NCBI RefSeq assembly: GCF_023856365.1
Contig: NW_026042464.1
Location: forward strand, 124,001-188,000
Direction: 5' to 3'
From: Brienomyrus brachyistius
Lineage: Eukaryota > Chordata > Actinopteri > Osteoglossiformes > Mormyridae
Length of the DNA stretch: 64,000 nucleotides
The notes under the pieces were generated by a model. It made no database searches and had not been told where the DNA came from. It worked only from the letters and a program-made list of their open reading frames with translations. Positions 9,901 to 21,151 of this stretch are shown one piece after another (the stretch's first letter is position 1; each line of letters opens with the position of its first letter). A program made the translations under genes and the position numbers.

Positions 9901-11096
9901 AATTTCTTAAAAATGTCAGACTTGTCACAGCGGTACCACACCACGATTTTGACCCCTAACATTCGCTCAAACTCTGCTATGCTTGAGAATGAGACCATGT
10001 CGGCATCAGTTAGACCGACTGATTCCTGCAAACGTTTAGCTTCTATCTCAGCAATCTCATGGGACATGTCAGGGTTTAAGAGGCGGACTACACAGTAAGC
10101 AAAGCACAGATTATTGCCAGAGTTTTCAGAAACAATAAGACACCTGAGCTTCTTTTGCAAAATGTCCGACTTTAACAGCTTTGTTAATTTCTGTCGATTG
10201 CCTGCCCCACCATTTCGATTATGAATAATCTGCACAACCAGCTCCAGCGTTTCATCGCTAAAAACCTCGGTATTACTCTGTGTAAGGTCGTCAACCATCG
10301 ATAGCAGATCATTTAGATCGATCTCGCCTCGAACATGCATGGCTGTGTTATAATTCACTGAATCACCCTGCAGTTCCACCTGTATGATATCCCCAGGCCC
10401 CGCTAAAGCGTTCACTCTGTCCACGAAATTTTGGAATGTCTGTATAACAGCCCTGTAGACATCTATGTCATCATGCTCAATCCCCTCAAAATGAAAGCGT
10501 TGCCTTATTTCGGTGTTGTTAAACTGTGGTCTACGTATTACATTAACAACCCCATCAGCGGCACCCCCACCATGTTGTTGTTCCACATTATCAACGTCCA
10601 TAATTTCAGGGTCCACCGCCGCTCCATCTTCATCATCATTTAAATCATTTAAGAAGTTTTGTAAAATGGGGTCAAATTCACCCGGTTGCTCACCATTCAG
10701 TTCAGCAATCATCTGATGCAGTTCAGCGTACATGGCCGATCCGTCATCAGCGTCAAGCATTTGCACATCGGTGTCCGGTCCGCTGTCATCCGCGTGGTCG
10801 TCAGCCATTTCCACATTCATAGACACATGAGCATTCGGTAACCACCCGTCTACATTGTCTATAGCGTCACCCATATTAACATAGTCCATAGCCTCAACAG
10901 CTTCATGAGCACCATTCTCATTTAAAACATTTATTAAGGCAAGCATGTAGGGGTTAATTTCAGCCGGTGGTCCGTCATTCAGTTCATCAATCAGCCGAAG
11001 CAGATCGGGGTTCAGCGGCGTTTCACCATCGTCGTCATCATTTATATGCATGCTTCTACCCCCGTCAAAACTCCAATGCCGCCAGTTTTCTGCCAT
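6945..11096 (-). pseudogene. polB: Protein-primed DNA polymerase B, at least three frameshifts
   Basis: It starts with the ATG at 11096 and spans about 1,380 codons, normal for fish Mavericks. The first frame (to 9633) has an acidic repeat-rich N-terminal region, a conserved middle block, and a Cys/His cluster (CDYCYASF, HKCEYYCNVC, HCEDC). The frame changes near 9650, then near 9550. The exonuclease part (8482-9603) shows ExoI YDFE, ExoII AHNSKGYDSYLL and ExoIII YCKNDVVIL. The frame changes again near 8510-8540. The polymerase part has motif A DYYDFTSLYPS, a long insert between A and B as in protein-primed enzymes, motif B KLFLNSLWGKFG, and motif C YHDTDS. Catalytic residues remain but the reading frame does not. 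Confidence 0.9.
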
Positions 11097-11111
11097 GTCT
11101 GTGCTTATTCT

Positions 11112-11522
11112 TTATATCTGATCAGACAAATCCGCCAAAAAATCACACATTTGATCCTGAAAAAGGAAAAAAGCTACCTTGAGCCCCTTCAGCCTCTCGG
11201 CCCGTGATACAGCGCCGTCCAGGGCGCTCGCAACCGGCCACTGCCAAGGTGTTAATTGGTCAATATCCCAATCTTGCGTCCTCTGCAGGGGTCCCGATAA
11301 GGCCCGGGATGTGGTCGCTGGATCACCGCTTGCTGGGCCCCCTTGGTCCGGTGTCACGACCCCTGTAGTAGGAGTACCCGGCGGCGTAGATTCCAACTGT
11401 TCTTCAGGTTCGCTCTGTGCGCCGTCGGTTGAGGTTTCGGCCGTCGCTAGACCCGCTTCAATTTTTTCAGCCTCAGCGATCAACAATTCATCATCGGCAG
11501 TGTCTTGGGGGGAGAAGGACAA
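11112..11522 (-). CDS. Acidic Ser/Pro/Thr-rich ORF upstream of polymerase, no ATG
   Basis: Up to 136 residues ending 16 bases before the polymerase start. The frame has no ATG and meets a stop at 11532-11534, so the start is lost, lies in an upstream exon, or is non-AUG. Composition is acidic with many Thr, Pro and Gly, then a more ordered C-terminus containing WDIDQLTPWQWPVAS and a helical AERLKGLKVAFFLFQDQM end. The place, first in the leftward cluster just before polymerase, could suit a terminal-protein or DNA-binding accessory, but no such motif is visible and I assign no function. Confidence 0.4.
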   Translation of the reverse strand: MSFSPQDTADDELLIAEAEKIEAGLATAETSTDGAQSEPEEQLESTPPGTPTTGVVTPDQGGPASGDPATTSRALSGPLQRTQDWDIDQLTPWQWPVASALDGAVSRAERLKGLKVAFFLFQDQMCDFLADLSDQI

Positions 11523-13680
11523 AATCAGTCTTTAAGCATTTCATACAGAAAAATCCACGATGCAGGTATTGTTCCACGTACCGTTAAAACTATCCGTTCT
11601 TTTCCGCTTATGTTGTCCGTGGACATTCCCTTCCCGATTATCTCTGAAAATAACCGTCGGCGTGCTTAACAGGTCGGCGTCCTTATCTGCGACAGTGAAC
11701 ATAAACTTTCAGTCTTTCCACAATTTTAAAAACAGTAAATCCATTGATTTGCTTATCATTGATATTAACTTACCGCTATTCCAATCCTCTACTTCACGGG
11801 GCTTACTCGGGCTTGACACCGTGGAAAATTCTTGGTCAAAAGTAATCGCAAATGTTTTCACAATAGTGACAATTCAAACAATTTTAAAGTATGGACGAAA
11901 GAAATTTAACATACCTCCAGTTTGTCATTTCCATCTTTGTCGTAGTGAGCTGATCATCGATAGCGTTTCAAGTTCTTCTGTATTTTTGGTCGACAACGTC
12001 GCCCTTAATATAGGGGAAACTTTTTTTTTTTTTTTTTTTTTTTTGGGGGGAGGGGTTGGGGCTGGACCGCCCCCTTCCTCGCTGTGGGGGCCACATGCTG
12101 TGGACACAGGGTGGCGCTAGCGACCCGTCTTTACCGCCGTTCGAGTTATTACCAGTTTTAAAATGCGCTTTTGCACCCCTATTAAATAATCGCGTACGTC
12201 TACTTTAGCCACATTGAAATAATTTTATTCATTAATTTATTACGGGGTAGTTTGTCGAGTGCTTTAGTCCTCAACTTATTTATTTTTATACTTAAATATT
12301 ATAATTTGTGGTAATGATCGGTTTTTACACCTTGTTTAGTGTTGCGGCTGTTTGTCGAGTGCTTTAGTCCTTAAACTTTTATATATTTTATACGTAAGCA
12401 TGTGTAATTAATGGTTTTTTATTCTTTGTTTAACACATTAGTGATACGGCTGTTTGTGGAACCAGTCGGATACCCTGTTGTTTAATTCCACCTCATTGCA
12501 TAAATGGCATATCACACCCATACAAATTTAAAATAACGCTATAACGAAAGAATTTGTTGCTGCCTAAATTTCAGCCGTTCCTACACAACATCCTGCTGTT
12601 CTGATGAGCTAACCCCTGCCTAACGGCATTGCCAAGTATTGCCTGTCGACCCGAAAAAAAAGGTAGTTGCATTGCAAAGGTAGATGCATGAATTCTTGGT
12701 CCAGCGACAATTGTTCGCCATTTGACAGTTGCTTGACGCAAGGAGCTGGCTCAATAAAGGAAATGCTGTGTGGATCTACGCGCATGCGCTCGCTTAAACA
12801 AGAATTAACCGCGTTATACTTTGATTATTGCTGTCGAAAATGCACAGACCGCTTTACTTTATTATTCACATTGGCAGAAAAGTGCTTCATTCCTTAAAAA
12901 CATTACGGTTATAGGGGTTTTATTTGCTAAAACAGGCGCTCCGCCGGCGTCGCCATTTTGAAAGGGAGGCGGCGTGGGTGCGCATGCGCCAAACGCCGGA
13001 CTAGCGATCGGCCATTCCGCCCCGCGTTGTTCAAACAGAGTAGTCGCATGTGTCGGAGCTCCGGTATCGTTTCGTCCTATTTCTTCTAAAAGTTTGCCGC
13101 TTACATGCTTTCTCCAACCTGGTAAATATAACTAAAGTCTTTTGTGTTGGTTAAATGTAATGAGCGATCGCTTCTTTTAAAACGCCGGCTGTATGTTTAT
13201 TGGTTTCGCTTGCGCTTGTTTAAATTTGCTCTTCTGCTGCTACTTTCGGGCATGTCTGCTTAAAATAACCCTGCTTTTTCTTTTAAAATAACCCTAAAGT
13301 TTTCCTTCTTTAAAACATTTTGGTGCTTTCTTCTTTTAAAATACGCCGCGGCGCTTACTAACAACACAGGGCCAGACGGACGCCCCCGCTGAACGTGTAT
13401 GCGCTAGCTTGCCATTATCCTGCTCTATGTTTTATTATTCCTTAAAAACGTAATCAAAAAAGCACATTAATAAAATACATGTAATGTATTTTTATTCTAT
13501 TAAAGCTTAATCTCCCAAACCCCCCTATCGGCAACACGTGGCATAAGCATGTATTAATACCATATATGGGCATAAACTCTCGACCAATCAAAATCAAGGA
13601 TACGCCACTTCCTCTTATGACGTCAGAAGCGGAGAATTAAGCTCCGCCCAATGTACCACATAACAATATATTGTATCCCA
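11523..13680. other. Non-coding right flank of element 1, probable terminal-repeat zone
   Basis: No gene is seen. The stretch holds a T20/G-rich run at about 12,020-12,060, AT-rich DNA with a repeated motif (listed separately), and a CpG-rich patch at about 12,945-13,060 that includes CGCCATTTTGAAAGG, a YY1-like sequence. About 60 bases at 12,500-12,560 resemble 30,498-30,560 inside element 3. This suggests that the subterminal region is shared by the two Maverick families. Confidence 0.5.
12251..12460. repeat. Spaced direct repeat TTTGTCGAGTGCTTTAGTCC, about 100 bp apart
   Basis: The 20-base string occurs at 12,251 and again at 12,351, and a degraded third start (GGCTGTTTGTGGAACC) lies near 12,438. 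Spacing is close to 100 bp with related AT-rich filler, so this is a short, diverged tandem array, as is common next to Maverick ends. Confidence 0.7.
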
Positions 13681-16561
13681 ATGCATCAGTGAAACCAAGC
13701 CAACCACAATGGAAGCGCATCAGCCACCTCCCGCCTCTGCTGCTCCTTCCTTTACTGCTTCTGAAACTGCATGTCCCACCCCCCCTCCCCCAGTCGCCAA
13801 CCTCCACTCCTCACTTTCTTTATGTTCCTCTGACCCTGGCTCCTCAGTGGCACCACCACCCCACCCCCACCCAAAGAAAGCAGAAAAAGGACACAGGGAA
13901 GTGTCCTCACTGCGGCCAAATCCTGGCGCTCAACTAAACTGGAAGTTTTCAAATCTGCCTGGAAAGAGAGCCTCTCTAAATACAGACAAGCACTAGTAAC
14001 TGCTCGGTCTGTGTATCTCTCCCGATTAATAGACATGAACAAAACCAATCCTAAATTCCTATTTGAATCCGTGGCTAGGATAACACAGAATTCCTCATTA
14101 AACTTGCAAATCCCACAAGCTCTTAAGAGTGATGACTTTCTTATATTTTTTAATGGTAAGATAACTACAATTAGACAGACTATACAGTGCACACCTTTAC
14201 CTACTTACGGCTGCCTGCCTCCTGCTAGTCTTATGCCTACCAATAATGAGACCTTTGAATCATTCATTCCTATTACACACTCAGAACTTTTGAGCTTAAT
14301 TTTCTCCTGTAAATCCTCTACTAGCCTTGTAGACCCAATTCCTACAAAATTCTTCAAGGAAATTGCACCACAGATTGGCACTACCGTGTTAAATGTGTTA
14401 AACTCTTCTCTTAGGCTTGGATATGTTCCAAAACCTTTTAAAATGGCTGTTATCAGACCCGTCCTAAAGAAACCAAATCTTGAACCCAGTGTTTTAGGAA
14501 ACTATAGACCTATCTCAAATCTTCCTTTCATTTCAAAGATCATGGAAAAGGTTGTAGTTCGTCAGTTGTCCTCTTTCCTACAAAAAACTAATGCCAATGA
14601 ATTATATCAGTCTGGCTTTAGACCAAACCATAGCACAGAAACTGCTCTAGTCAAAGTAATGAATGATCTACTTGTGGCTTCTGACCGTGGCTGTGTATCT
14701 CTGTTGGTATTGCTAGATTTAACTGCAGCGTTCGATACTGTGGACCATAATATCCTCTTGGACCGGTTAGAAGGTGTAGTTGGCATTACAGGGACAGCGC
14801 TCTCTTGGTTCCGCTCATATTTGTCTGATCGCTATCAGTATGCCCATGTGAACAATGAATCATCCAAGGCCACTAAAGTTGAATATGGTGTCCCACAGGG
14901 ATCAGTCCTGGGCCCGCTACTGTTTACCCTATACATGCTACCTCTTGGTAACATTATTAGAAATCATGGTATTGGGTTTCATTGTTATGCAGATGATACA
15001 CAGTTGTACATATCTGTTAACCCTGATGATATATCACTGCTATCTCGGTTAGAAGACTGTCTATTAGATATCCAGTGCTGGATGGCAAAAAATTTCCTTA
15101 TGTTAAACACAGAAAAAACAGAAGTTCTGGTAATTGGTCCCAAGGCTGCTAGAAATAAGTTCCACCACCTCAACGTTGGTAACCTTCCTACACAACCTAA
15201 CATGGTAGTTAGAAATCTTGGCGTTCTTGTCGACTCAGATCTATGCTTTGATGCTCACATAAGAAGTATTACTAGAACTGCATTTTATCATCTACGGAAC
15301 ATAGCCAAGCTTCGTAAGATGCTCTCACTTAATGATGCAGAAAAACTAATACATGCCTTCGTAAGTTCCAGACTGGATTACTGTAATGCCCTCCTATCGG
15401 GTTGCCCGTCTGGATCCTTGCATAAACTTCAGATGGTACAGAATGCTGCAGCCAGAGTTCTAACAAACACTAAAAAATTTGATCATATTACACCGGTCTT
15501 ATCCTCTCTTCATTGGCTGCCAGTTAAGTCTCGAATTGACTATAAAATACTGCTATTAACTTATAAAGCACTAAATGGCCTTGCACCAGAATACCTTAGT
15601 GAACTGCTGACCACATACAACCCTCCACGCTTGCTTCGCTCTCAAGCCATGGGATATCTGTTAGTGCCTAGGGTAGAAAGAGCTACGGCAGGCTGCAGAG
15701 CTTTCTCCTACAAAGCTCCTCTGCTGTGGAATGGTCTTCCACCGGATGTGCGGGTTTCAGGTTCACTCTCAATATTCAAGTCCAGACTAAAAACACACCT
15801 GTTTAGTTTAGCGTATAGGGACACTAGTTCTAGCCCTAGCTAACTCTTCACTCCCAGTCAGACCTGTAGTGTGAGGTGTAGAGCTGGGTGGGGATCGGTG
15901 CCATTGGCTTTGGATGAACTGGATTGTCAGTGCTGTCACTCTAGCTTTGCAATCTCTTGTGGAACTGGAGTGCTGACATTTCAGGGACTCCCCATGCCGG
16001 CATTCCCACTTGCCTCTCCCTCCTACTGATGCTGCCATAGCCATATCTGCCGGAGCTTGCAGATTGCACTTCATATTGTACTCACCTAACTTTTAGCACT
16101 GCCAATAGCCTCCTCTACTATGCCTAATTGTACATTTTATTTCTCCTACTCCTCCTGGGGGTGATGCCTGGAGACCTCAATCTATCAAGATATCCAGCAC
16201 ACCCGACCACCACCAGTGACGTCCCTGCATCCAGCTCGCCGTTCTGATCTTCCATGTATGACCCGCTGCCTTACCTCTGGTTGCCTGGCAATTGGAAGAA
16301 GACTCGGCTTCGGCATTGGCTTATCTTCCTTGCTCTCCTCTCTCTATTTGACTATCCCTGCCGGCCCCTGGAGGATGGGCTTCCCCTTTGAGTCTGGTCC
16401 CTCTCAAGGTTTCTTCCTTCTAGGGAGTTTTTCCTTGCCACTGTCGCCTATGGCTTACTCACTGGGGGCTTTGGGTGAGGATACTGTAAAGCGCTTTGAG
16501 ACAATGTAATGTTGTGATAATGCGCTATATAAAAATAAATTTGTTGTTGTTGTTGTTGTTA
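13681..16561 (+). mobile_element. L2-clade LINE, internally deleted (no endonuclease)
   Basis: The 3' half is a full L2-type reverse transcriptase ORF followed by a long 3' UTR. The UTR carries the teleost L2 signature near its end: a TGTAAAGCGCTTTGAGACA segment, then GCGCTATATAA, then a (TTG)n tail to about 16,560. The 5' part (13,709-13,937) encodes Pro-rich sequence ending in a KCPHCGQIL zinc-knuckle-like motif. It then passes straight into the linker that normally follows the endonuclease. The endonuclease is therefore missing. Confidence 0.88.
13940..15843 (+). pseudogene. L2 reverse transcriptase ORF, endonuclease missing
   Basis: The open frame is continuous from about 13,940 to the stop at 15,843, more than 600 codons. 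RT motifs in order: GNYRPISNLPF, GFRPNHSTETALVKV, DLTAAFDTVDHNILL (first catalytic Asp), GVPQGSVLGPLLF, CYADDTQLY (catalytic YADD) and the thumb region with VLVIGPKAARN. A C-terminal block HWLPVKSRIDYKILLLTYK matches L2 elements. In life the enzyme copies the LINE RNA at a nicked target. The frame has no internal stop, so the insertion is fairly recent, but without the endonuclease it cannot start its own integration. Confidence 0.88.
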
Positions 16562-16578
16562 ATAGAAGGAACCTACGG

Positions 16579-17110
16579 ATGCATCTGCGAAGACGTCACA
16601 CTCCCATCCAAATGGACATTACAGCACAGAACCACCTCCGCACTCAGTGTATCGATCACACAAATGGAGTGTTTGCAGTGGCAAAGTTTTTTATAACACC
16701 CAGCACACCAGTACATGTCATTAAAAGGACATGGGGTCCTGACCAAAAAACAATGTGTGAGATGGATATCTACAGAAGTAATGCAGAGTTTGCAGAGAGA
16801 TCGAACCTTCGTCCATTTGAGTGCCACCACATTCAGTCCCTCTCGTACTGTCCTCCGGCCAAAATGGACTCTCCATCACTTACAGAGGATGTTTTGCAGG
16901 TCATGGTACAAGACAAGCGGCTTGGGGAAGACAAAAAGGAAAGGTGTTTGGTCAGAGAGAAGCAGATGAGCCCCTCTGTCCTGTCTGGTGACTGTGTGTG
17001 GATCCCCCTACAAAAGCACATTTCTGTATATGAGTCAACTATCTCCTATTACTGTGCCTTTGTTTCCTCATCTGCACACAGACTACACACGACTGAACCA
17101 CATTTCTTAG
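16579..17110 (+). other. Unidentified open frame between two LINEs
   Basis: An open frame of about 170 codons runs between the L2 tail and the next LINE. It has a Cys/His spacing (TMCEMD, PFECHHIQSLSYC) after a VHVIKRTWGPDQK block, then a Lys/Glu-rich stretch. The spaced Cys and His look like a metal-binding module of a transposon or multigene-family protein, but I do not recognise it. The start is not defined and the frame continues into the following LINE, so only the segment given is considered. Confidence 0.3.
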
Positions 17111-17119
17111 GATATCCGA

Positions 17120-19790
17120 AGATGGCGGCGCGTGCACATGCAGCGGCTCAGCACTCCGTAAAGCGCTTCCCGTTCTTAGGCATTTTATGGTGTTTGTGGA
17201 GACGTGGCTCGGTTCGACAATCCCGGAGGAGGCTATCCAGCTACCCGGACGCACTATACACGCGCCAACAGGGCGATCGACTCCGGTAAGAGCAGAGGAG
17301 GTGGACTGTGTGTGTACACAAATAACAGCTGGTGCACAGACGCTAAAATCACTGACACTCATTGCTCCCTGGACTTGGAGTATTGGATTGTAAAGTGTTG
17401 CCCCTTTTACCTACCAAGGGAATACTCGGTTGTTATGATCGCTGCTGTTAATACCCCCCCTCAAGCTAACACTGCTATAGCTCTGTGCTACTTGCTAACT
17501 CCTATTAGAAAGCAACAGAGTGCCCATCCGCCAGGGGTGTGTATAATAGCAGGTGATTTTAACCAAAGCGAATCTGAAGACTGTGCTCCCAAAATTGTAC
17601 CAGCATGTTCAGTGTCCTACAAGAGGAGCTGACACTGCAGACCATGTGTACAGTAATATCAAGCAGGGTTTTACAGTATCAGCTTTCCCTCATTTGGGCC
17701 AGTCTGACCACATCTCCCTGTATGTAACTCCAGCATATAGACCACTCATTAACATGGTGAAACCAGCTCCTAGAGTAAGACGAGGGTGGCCAGAGGGAGC
17801 ATCTGAACAGCTGCAGGATTGTTTTGACCACACTGACTGGTCCATATTCGAAGATGCTAACATCGACACCTACACCTCCACTGATCTTTACTATATAAAA
17901 TACTGCATGGACATTGTCACCAGCACAAAACAAATTTGTATCTTTCCCAGCAACAAGCCATGGATGACCAAAGATGTTTGTCTTCTGCTAAAGAGGCGTA
18001 ACATGGCCTTTAGGTCGGGTGACGCACAACAATACAGCATTGCCAGGTCGGAGCTGAGGAGGGACGTCAGAGACGCAAAGGCGACCTATAGAAGGCGGAT
18101 TGAGAGCCACTTCGGCAGCTCCGATCCCAGACGTGGATGGCAAGGGATACGGCACATCACAGACCAAAACAGCAGTATCAACTTATCTACCGGCAACAGT
18201 GTTCCTTTGGCCGAAGAGCTCGATCACTTCTTCGGCCGCCATGAGAGGGTGGCTACAGAGACTGTTACGGCCCCAGCAGCAGCCATCAACAGGCAGGAGC
18301 TCATCCTGCAGAGTACTGATGTAGAACGGACACTTCGCAGTGTCAACATACGGAAAGCAGCTGGTCCTGATGGCGTCCCAGGGCGGGTGCTAAGAGACTG
18401 TGCCTGGGAGCTGGCTGGGGTTTTCACAAACATCTTTAATACATTAAAAACCTCTACAATAGTGCCATTATCAAAACAGACCATAATAACAAACCTCAAT
18501 GACTACAGGCCAGTGGCATTAACACCTATTATTATGAAGTGCCTGGAAAGACTGGTTCTGAAACATATAAAGGCTGCTCTCCCACCAACACTGGACCCTC
18601 ATCAATACGCATACAGTACCAATAGATTAACAGACGACACCATTTCTACTGCTCTTCATACTGTTATGGTCCACCTGGAACAACCAGGGACATATGCAAG
18701 GTTGCTATTTGTGGACTATAGCTCCGCATTTAACACTATCCTTCCAAACAGACTGTTCCATAAAATGGCATCCACCATAACATCTGCTTTTGGATACAGG
18801 ATTTCCTAACCAACCGACCACAGTCTGTCAAGATGGGTCCCCACCACTCCTCCTCCCTGTCTCTCAGTTCTTGTACTCCCTGTATACATATGATTGCAAT
18901 CCAACCCACAATACTAATGTCATCATGAAATGTGCCGATGACACAGCTGTGGTGGGCCTGATTAGCAGTGGAGATGAGACAGCATACAGGGAGGAGATTG
19001 GCAGACTGGTGTACAGCTAACAACTGGATGTTAAATACCAAGAAAACAAAGGAACTCATCATTGGTTTTAGAAGGAAAAGGGTGGATCACCAGCCTCTGG
19101 TGATAAATGGGGAAGTTGTGGAGAGGGTGTCAACATTCAAGTTCCTGGGCACACACATATCGGATGACCTCACCTGGACAAATAACAGAATTTGCTTGAT
19201 CAGGAAGGTGCAGCAAAGACTGTACTTCCTGAGAGTTCTCAGGAGAATCAACCTGCCACAACCTGCCACAACATCAGAGTGTCCTGACCTATGGTGTCTT
19301 GGTGTGGTACAGCAGTAGCTCTGCAGCTGACAAAAATGCCCTGCAGAGAGTAATCAGAGCTGCTGAGAAAATAACCAACACACACCTACCTACCCTGGAA
19401 TATATCTTCAACCCCTGGTTCCTCCGCAAAACATCAAATATCATAAAGGACTCATCCCACCCTGCTCATAATCTCTTCCAACGTTTGCCGTCAGGCAGAC
19501 AGACGATACAGGACAATAAAAACACACACCACAAGACTTTTGAACAGTTTTCACACAGAGGCCATCACCACCCTGAATGACGCTATGAAGTCGCTAAAAC
19601 ATTGATTGTGGAATGACATGTATCCTTATTTTATGCCAGTTACTACTTTGTTTTGACAATACATGGCTGGTACTTTAAAATTACTCTGTGTGTGATTAAT
19701 TTCTTTTAATTTAATTTAGGCTTATTTATTAGTTTTCTTATTTATTTATTTGTTTATTTTAAGATAAGATTTTCTGTATTTTCTTTATGT
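17120..19790 (+). mobile_element. Rex1/CR1-like LINE, degenerate
   Basis: It begins with an AAGATGGCGGCG segment and encodes in order a partial endonuclease (ETWLGSTIPEEA; PREYSVVMIAAV; IIAGDFNQSE), linker and reverse transcriptase. The protein is split over several frames: 17,187-17,632, 17,553-18,809, then 18,790-19,020, 18,968-19,318 and 19,299-19,580. RT blocks include NDYRPVALTPIIMKC, FVDYSSAFNTILP, CADDTAVVGLI and the thumb motif KTKELIIGFRRK. A segment between the A and C motifs appears deleted around 18,800. It ends in AT-rich DNA near 19,790. Clade assignment is from likeness to common fish elements of the CR1/Rex1 group. Confidence 0.8.
17553..18809 (+). pseudogene. Rex1/CR1-like endonuclease-end/RT ORF fragment
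   Basis: The longest open part, about 418 codons. It starts in the end of the endonuclease (GQSDHISLYV carries the conserved SDH). It passes through a linker with NKPWMTKDVCLLLKRR and DPRRGWQGIRHIT, and reaches the RT fingers and motif A (VDYSSAFNTI). The YADD-equivalent CADD lies in another frame at about 18,930, so a frameshift and probable deletion separate them. Inactive. Confidence 0.8.
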
Positions 19791-19801
19791 GGGTGTGATG
19801 C

Positions 19802-20055
19802 AGGGGAGGCATGGTGGTGCAGTGGTTAGCACTGTTGCCTCACACCTCTGGGACCCGGGTTCAAGTCTCCGCCTGGGTTACATGTGTGGAGTTTGCATGT
19901 TCTCCGCATGTCGTCGTGGGGTTTCCTCCAGGTACTCTGGTTTCCCTCCACAGTCCAAAAACGTGTTGGGGATAATTTGGCTTGCTAAATTGCCCGTAGG
20001 AGTGCATGCGTGAGTGAATAGTGTGTGTAAGTGTGCCCTGCGATGGGCTGGATGT
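19802..20055 (+). repeat. tRNA-headed SINE-like repeat
   Basis: Contains GGCATGGTGGTGCAGTGG, matching a Pol III A box (TGGTGCAGTGG), and GGGTTCAAGTC, a B-box-like block. The conserved body GGAGTTTGCATGTTCTCC and CCTGCGATGGGCTGG follows. Related copies lie at 37,381, 38,536, 53,888 and 56,596. The 3' end is lost here. Confidence 0.8.
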
Positions 20056-20059
20056 AGCA

Positions 20060-20460
20060 CACTTTCATGTTTCTGTGAAAAGTGATTCCAAAGTGAATCT
20101 TTACTCACTAAAACAATTTCACCGCATTGTTGTTCTTGCTCTACAATATTGTCATCTATACGTTTCATAAGAATAGTACACTTGTATGATCCATCAGTTT
20201 CCTTTATGAAATACTTAACAAATACCATCTCAGCCAATTTGTGTAACGGTCTTGATAATTGTACAGATGAATTCTGGGTAGATTTGGGCACGCCTCAGAG
20301 TCGTAGTGTGAGCGGTATGGGAGCGAAATTGGAGCGAGACAGAGCGACTGCTCCAGCCTTAATTAAAAAAACCGCTCCGCGCTCTGAACAAATTCCGCCT
20401 GCTCCACTCCTCGCTCACGCTCCGCTCACATGCTCTGGAGCACGTTTGTTTTTACTGTAA
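20060..20460 (-). mobile_element. hAT-like element 5' fragment with BED-type finger
   Basis: On the minus strand an open frame from about 20,291 encodes VFVKYFIKETDGSYKC, then further residues and SLWNHFSQKHESV. This looks like a BED-type zinc-finger start of a hAT transposase, with a Lys-His pair after the spacer. Upstream on that strand (20,300-20,460) is a dense run of GAGCG/CGCTC motifs, as seen in some hAT 5' regions. The transposase core is absent. The BED assignment is moderate because the first Cys pair is incomplete. Confidence 0.5.
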
Positions 20461-20465
20461 CCCAA

Positions 20466-20666
20466 TACTGTAGGATCCAGGGTTTACCTCCCACAGGAGG
20501 GAGAGGAAGAATTTTGACACCGCAGCAGGAGGATGCTGTGGTGCAGATGGTGATCGCCAATAACAGTGTAAGGCGGAGAGAAATCCACGAGAACATTATT
20601 GCCGATAACAACATATTTGCAAAGATCAACACTGTTAGCACAACTGTTTGTCTCAAGTTGTTTTAA
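20466..20666 (+). pseudogene. IS630/Tc1-type transposase N-terminal fragment
   Basis: A short frame encodes GGRGRILTPQQEDAVVQMV, then NNSVRRREIHENIIADN and the block FAKINTVSTT. This is the helix-turn-helix DNA-binding start of fish transposases of the IS630/Tc1 kind, ending before the catalytic DDE domain. The flanks are unrelated repeats, so this is a remnant. Confidence 0.65.
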
Positions 20667-21151
20667 AAAGGTAGCGAGGGTTATTTCTATTGCAATGAAT
20701 ACGGTCAGAGTAATAGGCTGGATGAGCCCTATAAAGGGCTTACTTTTATTGTTGCAGGCTGTTGGTCCGTGGCACCTGAACACTTCTAAACCTGTGGATT
20801 CCCATCTGCTCTCCAGTCTGCAGCACTCCTGTTTGTAAGAACCTGTGTGATCATTAAACCATGTGGATTGTCTGCCGGTTTTTCCACTTTATCTTTCAAA
20901 GACGCTGTTTCTTCTAAAATCAGTTATGTGCCCCCTGGTCATATGTATAGTAATTCATTTGCGTGCTCCCACTTGAAGAAATTTCTTAAAGTCAGTCTAA
21001 CAATTCTCCTTTGTCAGTGTGATGACTTCAGTGTGAGCCTTTTACCTGTAGAGCATTTTGGCTCTATTACACTAGACTTCTGCAGTGGCTCAACTTTCTA
21101 CGTATTTGACTGTTTAGTAGTAATTTTGGGCACAGAATGTTCTCCTCTTCA

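Larger units (their letters stand above)
1..13670 (+). mobile_element. Maverick/Polinton (adintovirus-like) element 1, decayed, left end outside window
   Basis: The diagnostic gene set is present: retroviral-type integrase, protein-primed DNA polymerase B, adenain-like protease, FtsK/HerA-type packaging ATPase, double-jelly-roll major capsid and penton-like minor capsid proteins. Capsid, protease and integrase genes run rightward and polymerase, ATPase and small genes run leftward, meeting near 5.2 kb. This is the standard arrangement for such elements, which replicate by protein-primed synthesis and are thought to form virions. Several long genes are frameshifted, so this copy cannot act alone. 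The left terminus lies before the window. The right terminus is not identified; it must lie between the last element gene (about 11.5 kb) and the L2 LINE that begins near 13.7 kb. Confidence 0.9.

Noticed and set aside
11925..12120. Open frames through the T/G-rich run near 12,020-12,060
   Set aside because: They consist of poly-Lys or Gly/Pro runs from low-complexity DNA.
20280..20460. GAGCG/CGCTC-rich stretch as a CpG-island promoter of a host gene
   Set aside because: The adjoining minus-strand frame looks like a hAT BED finger, so a transposon 5' region is the simpler reading.
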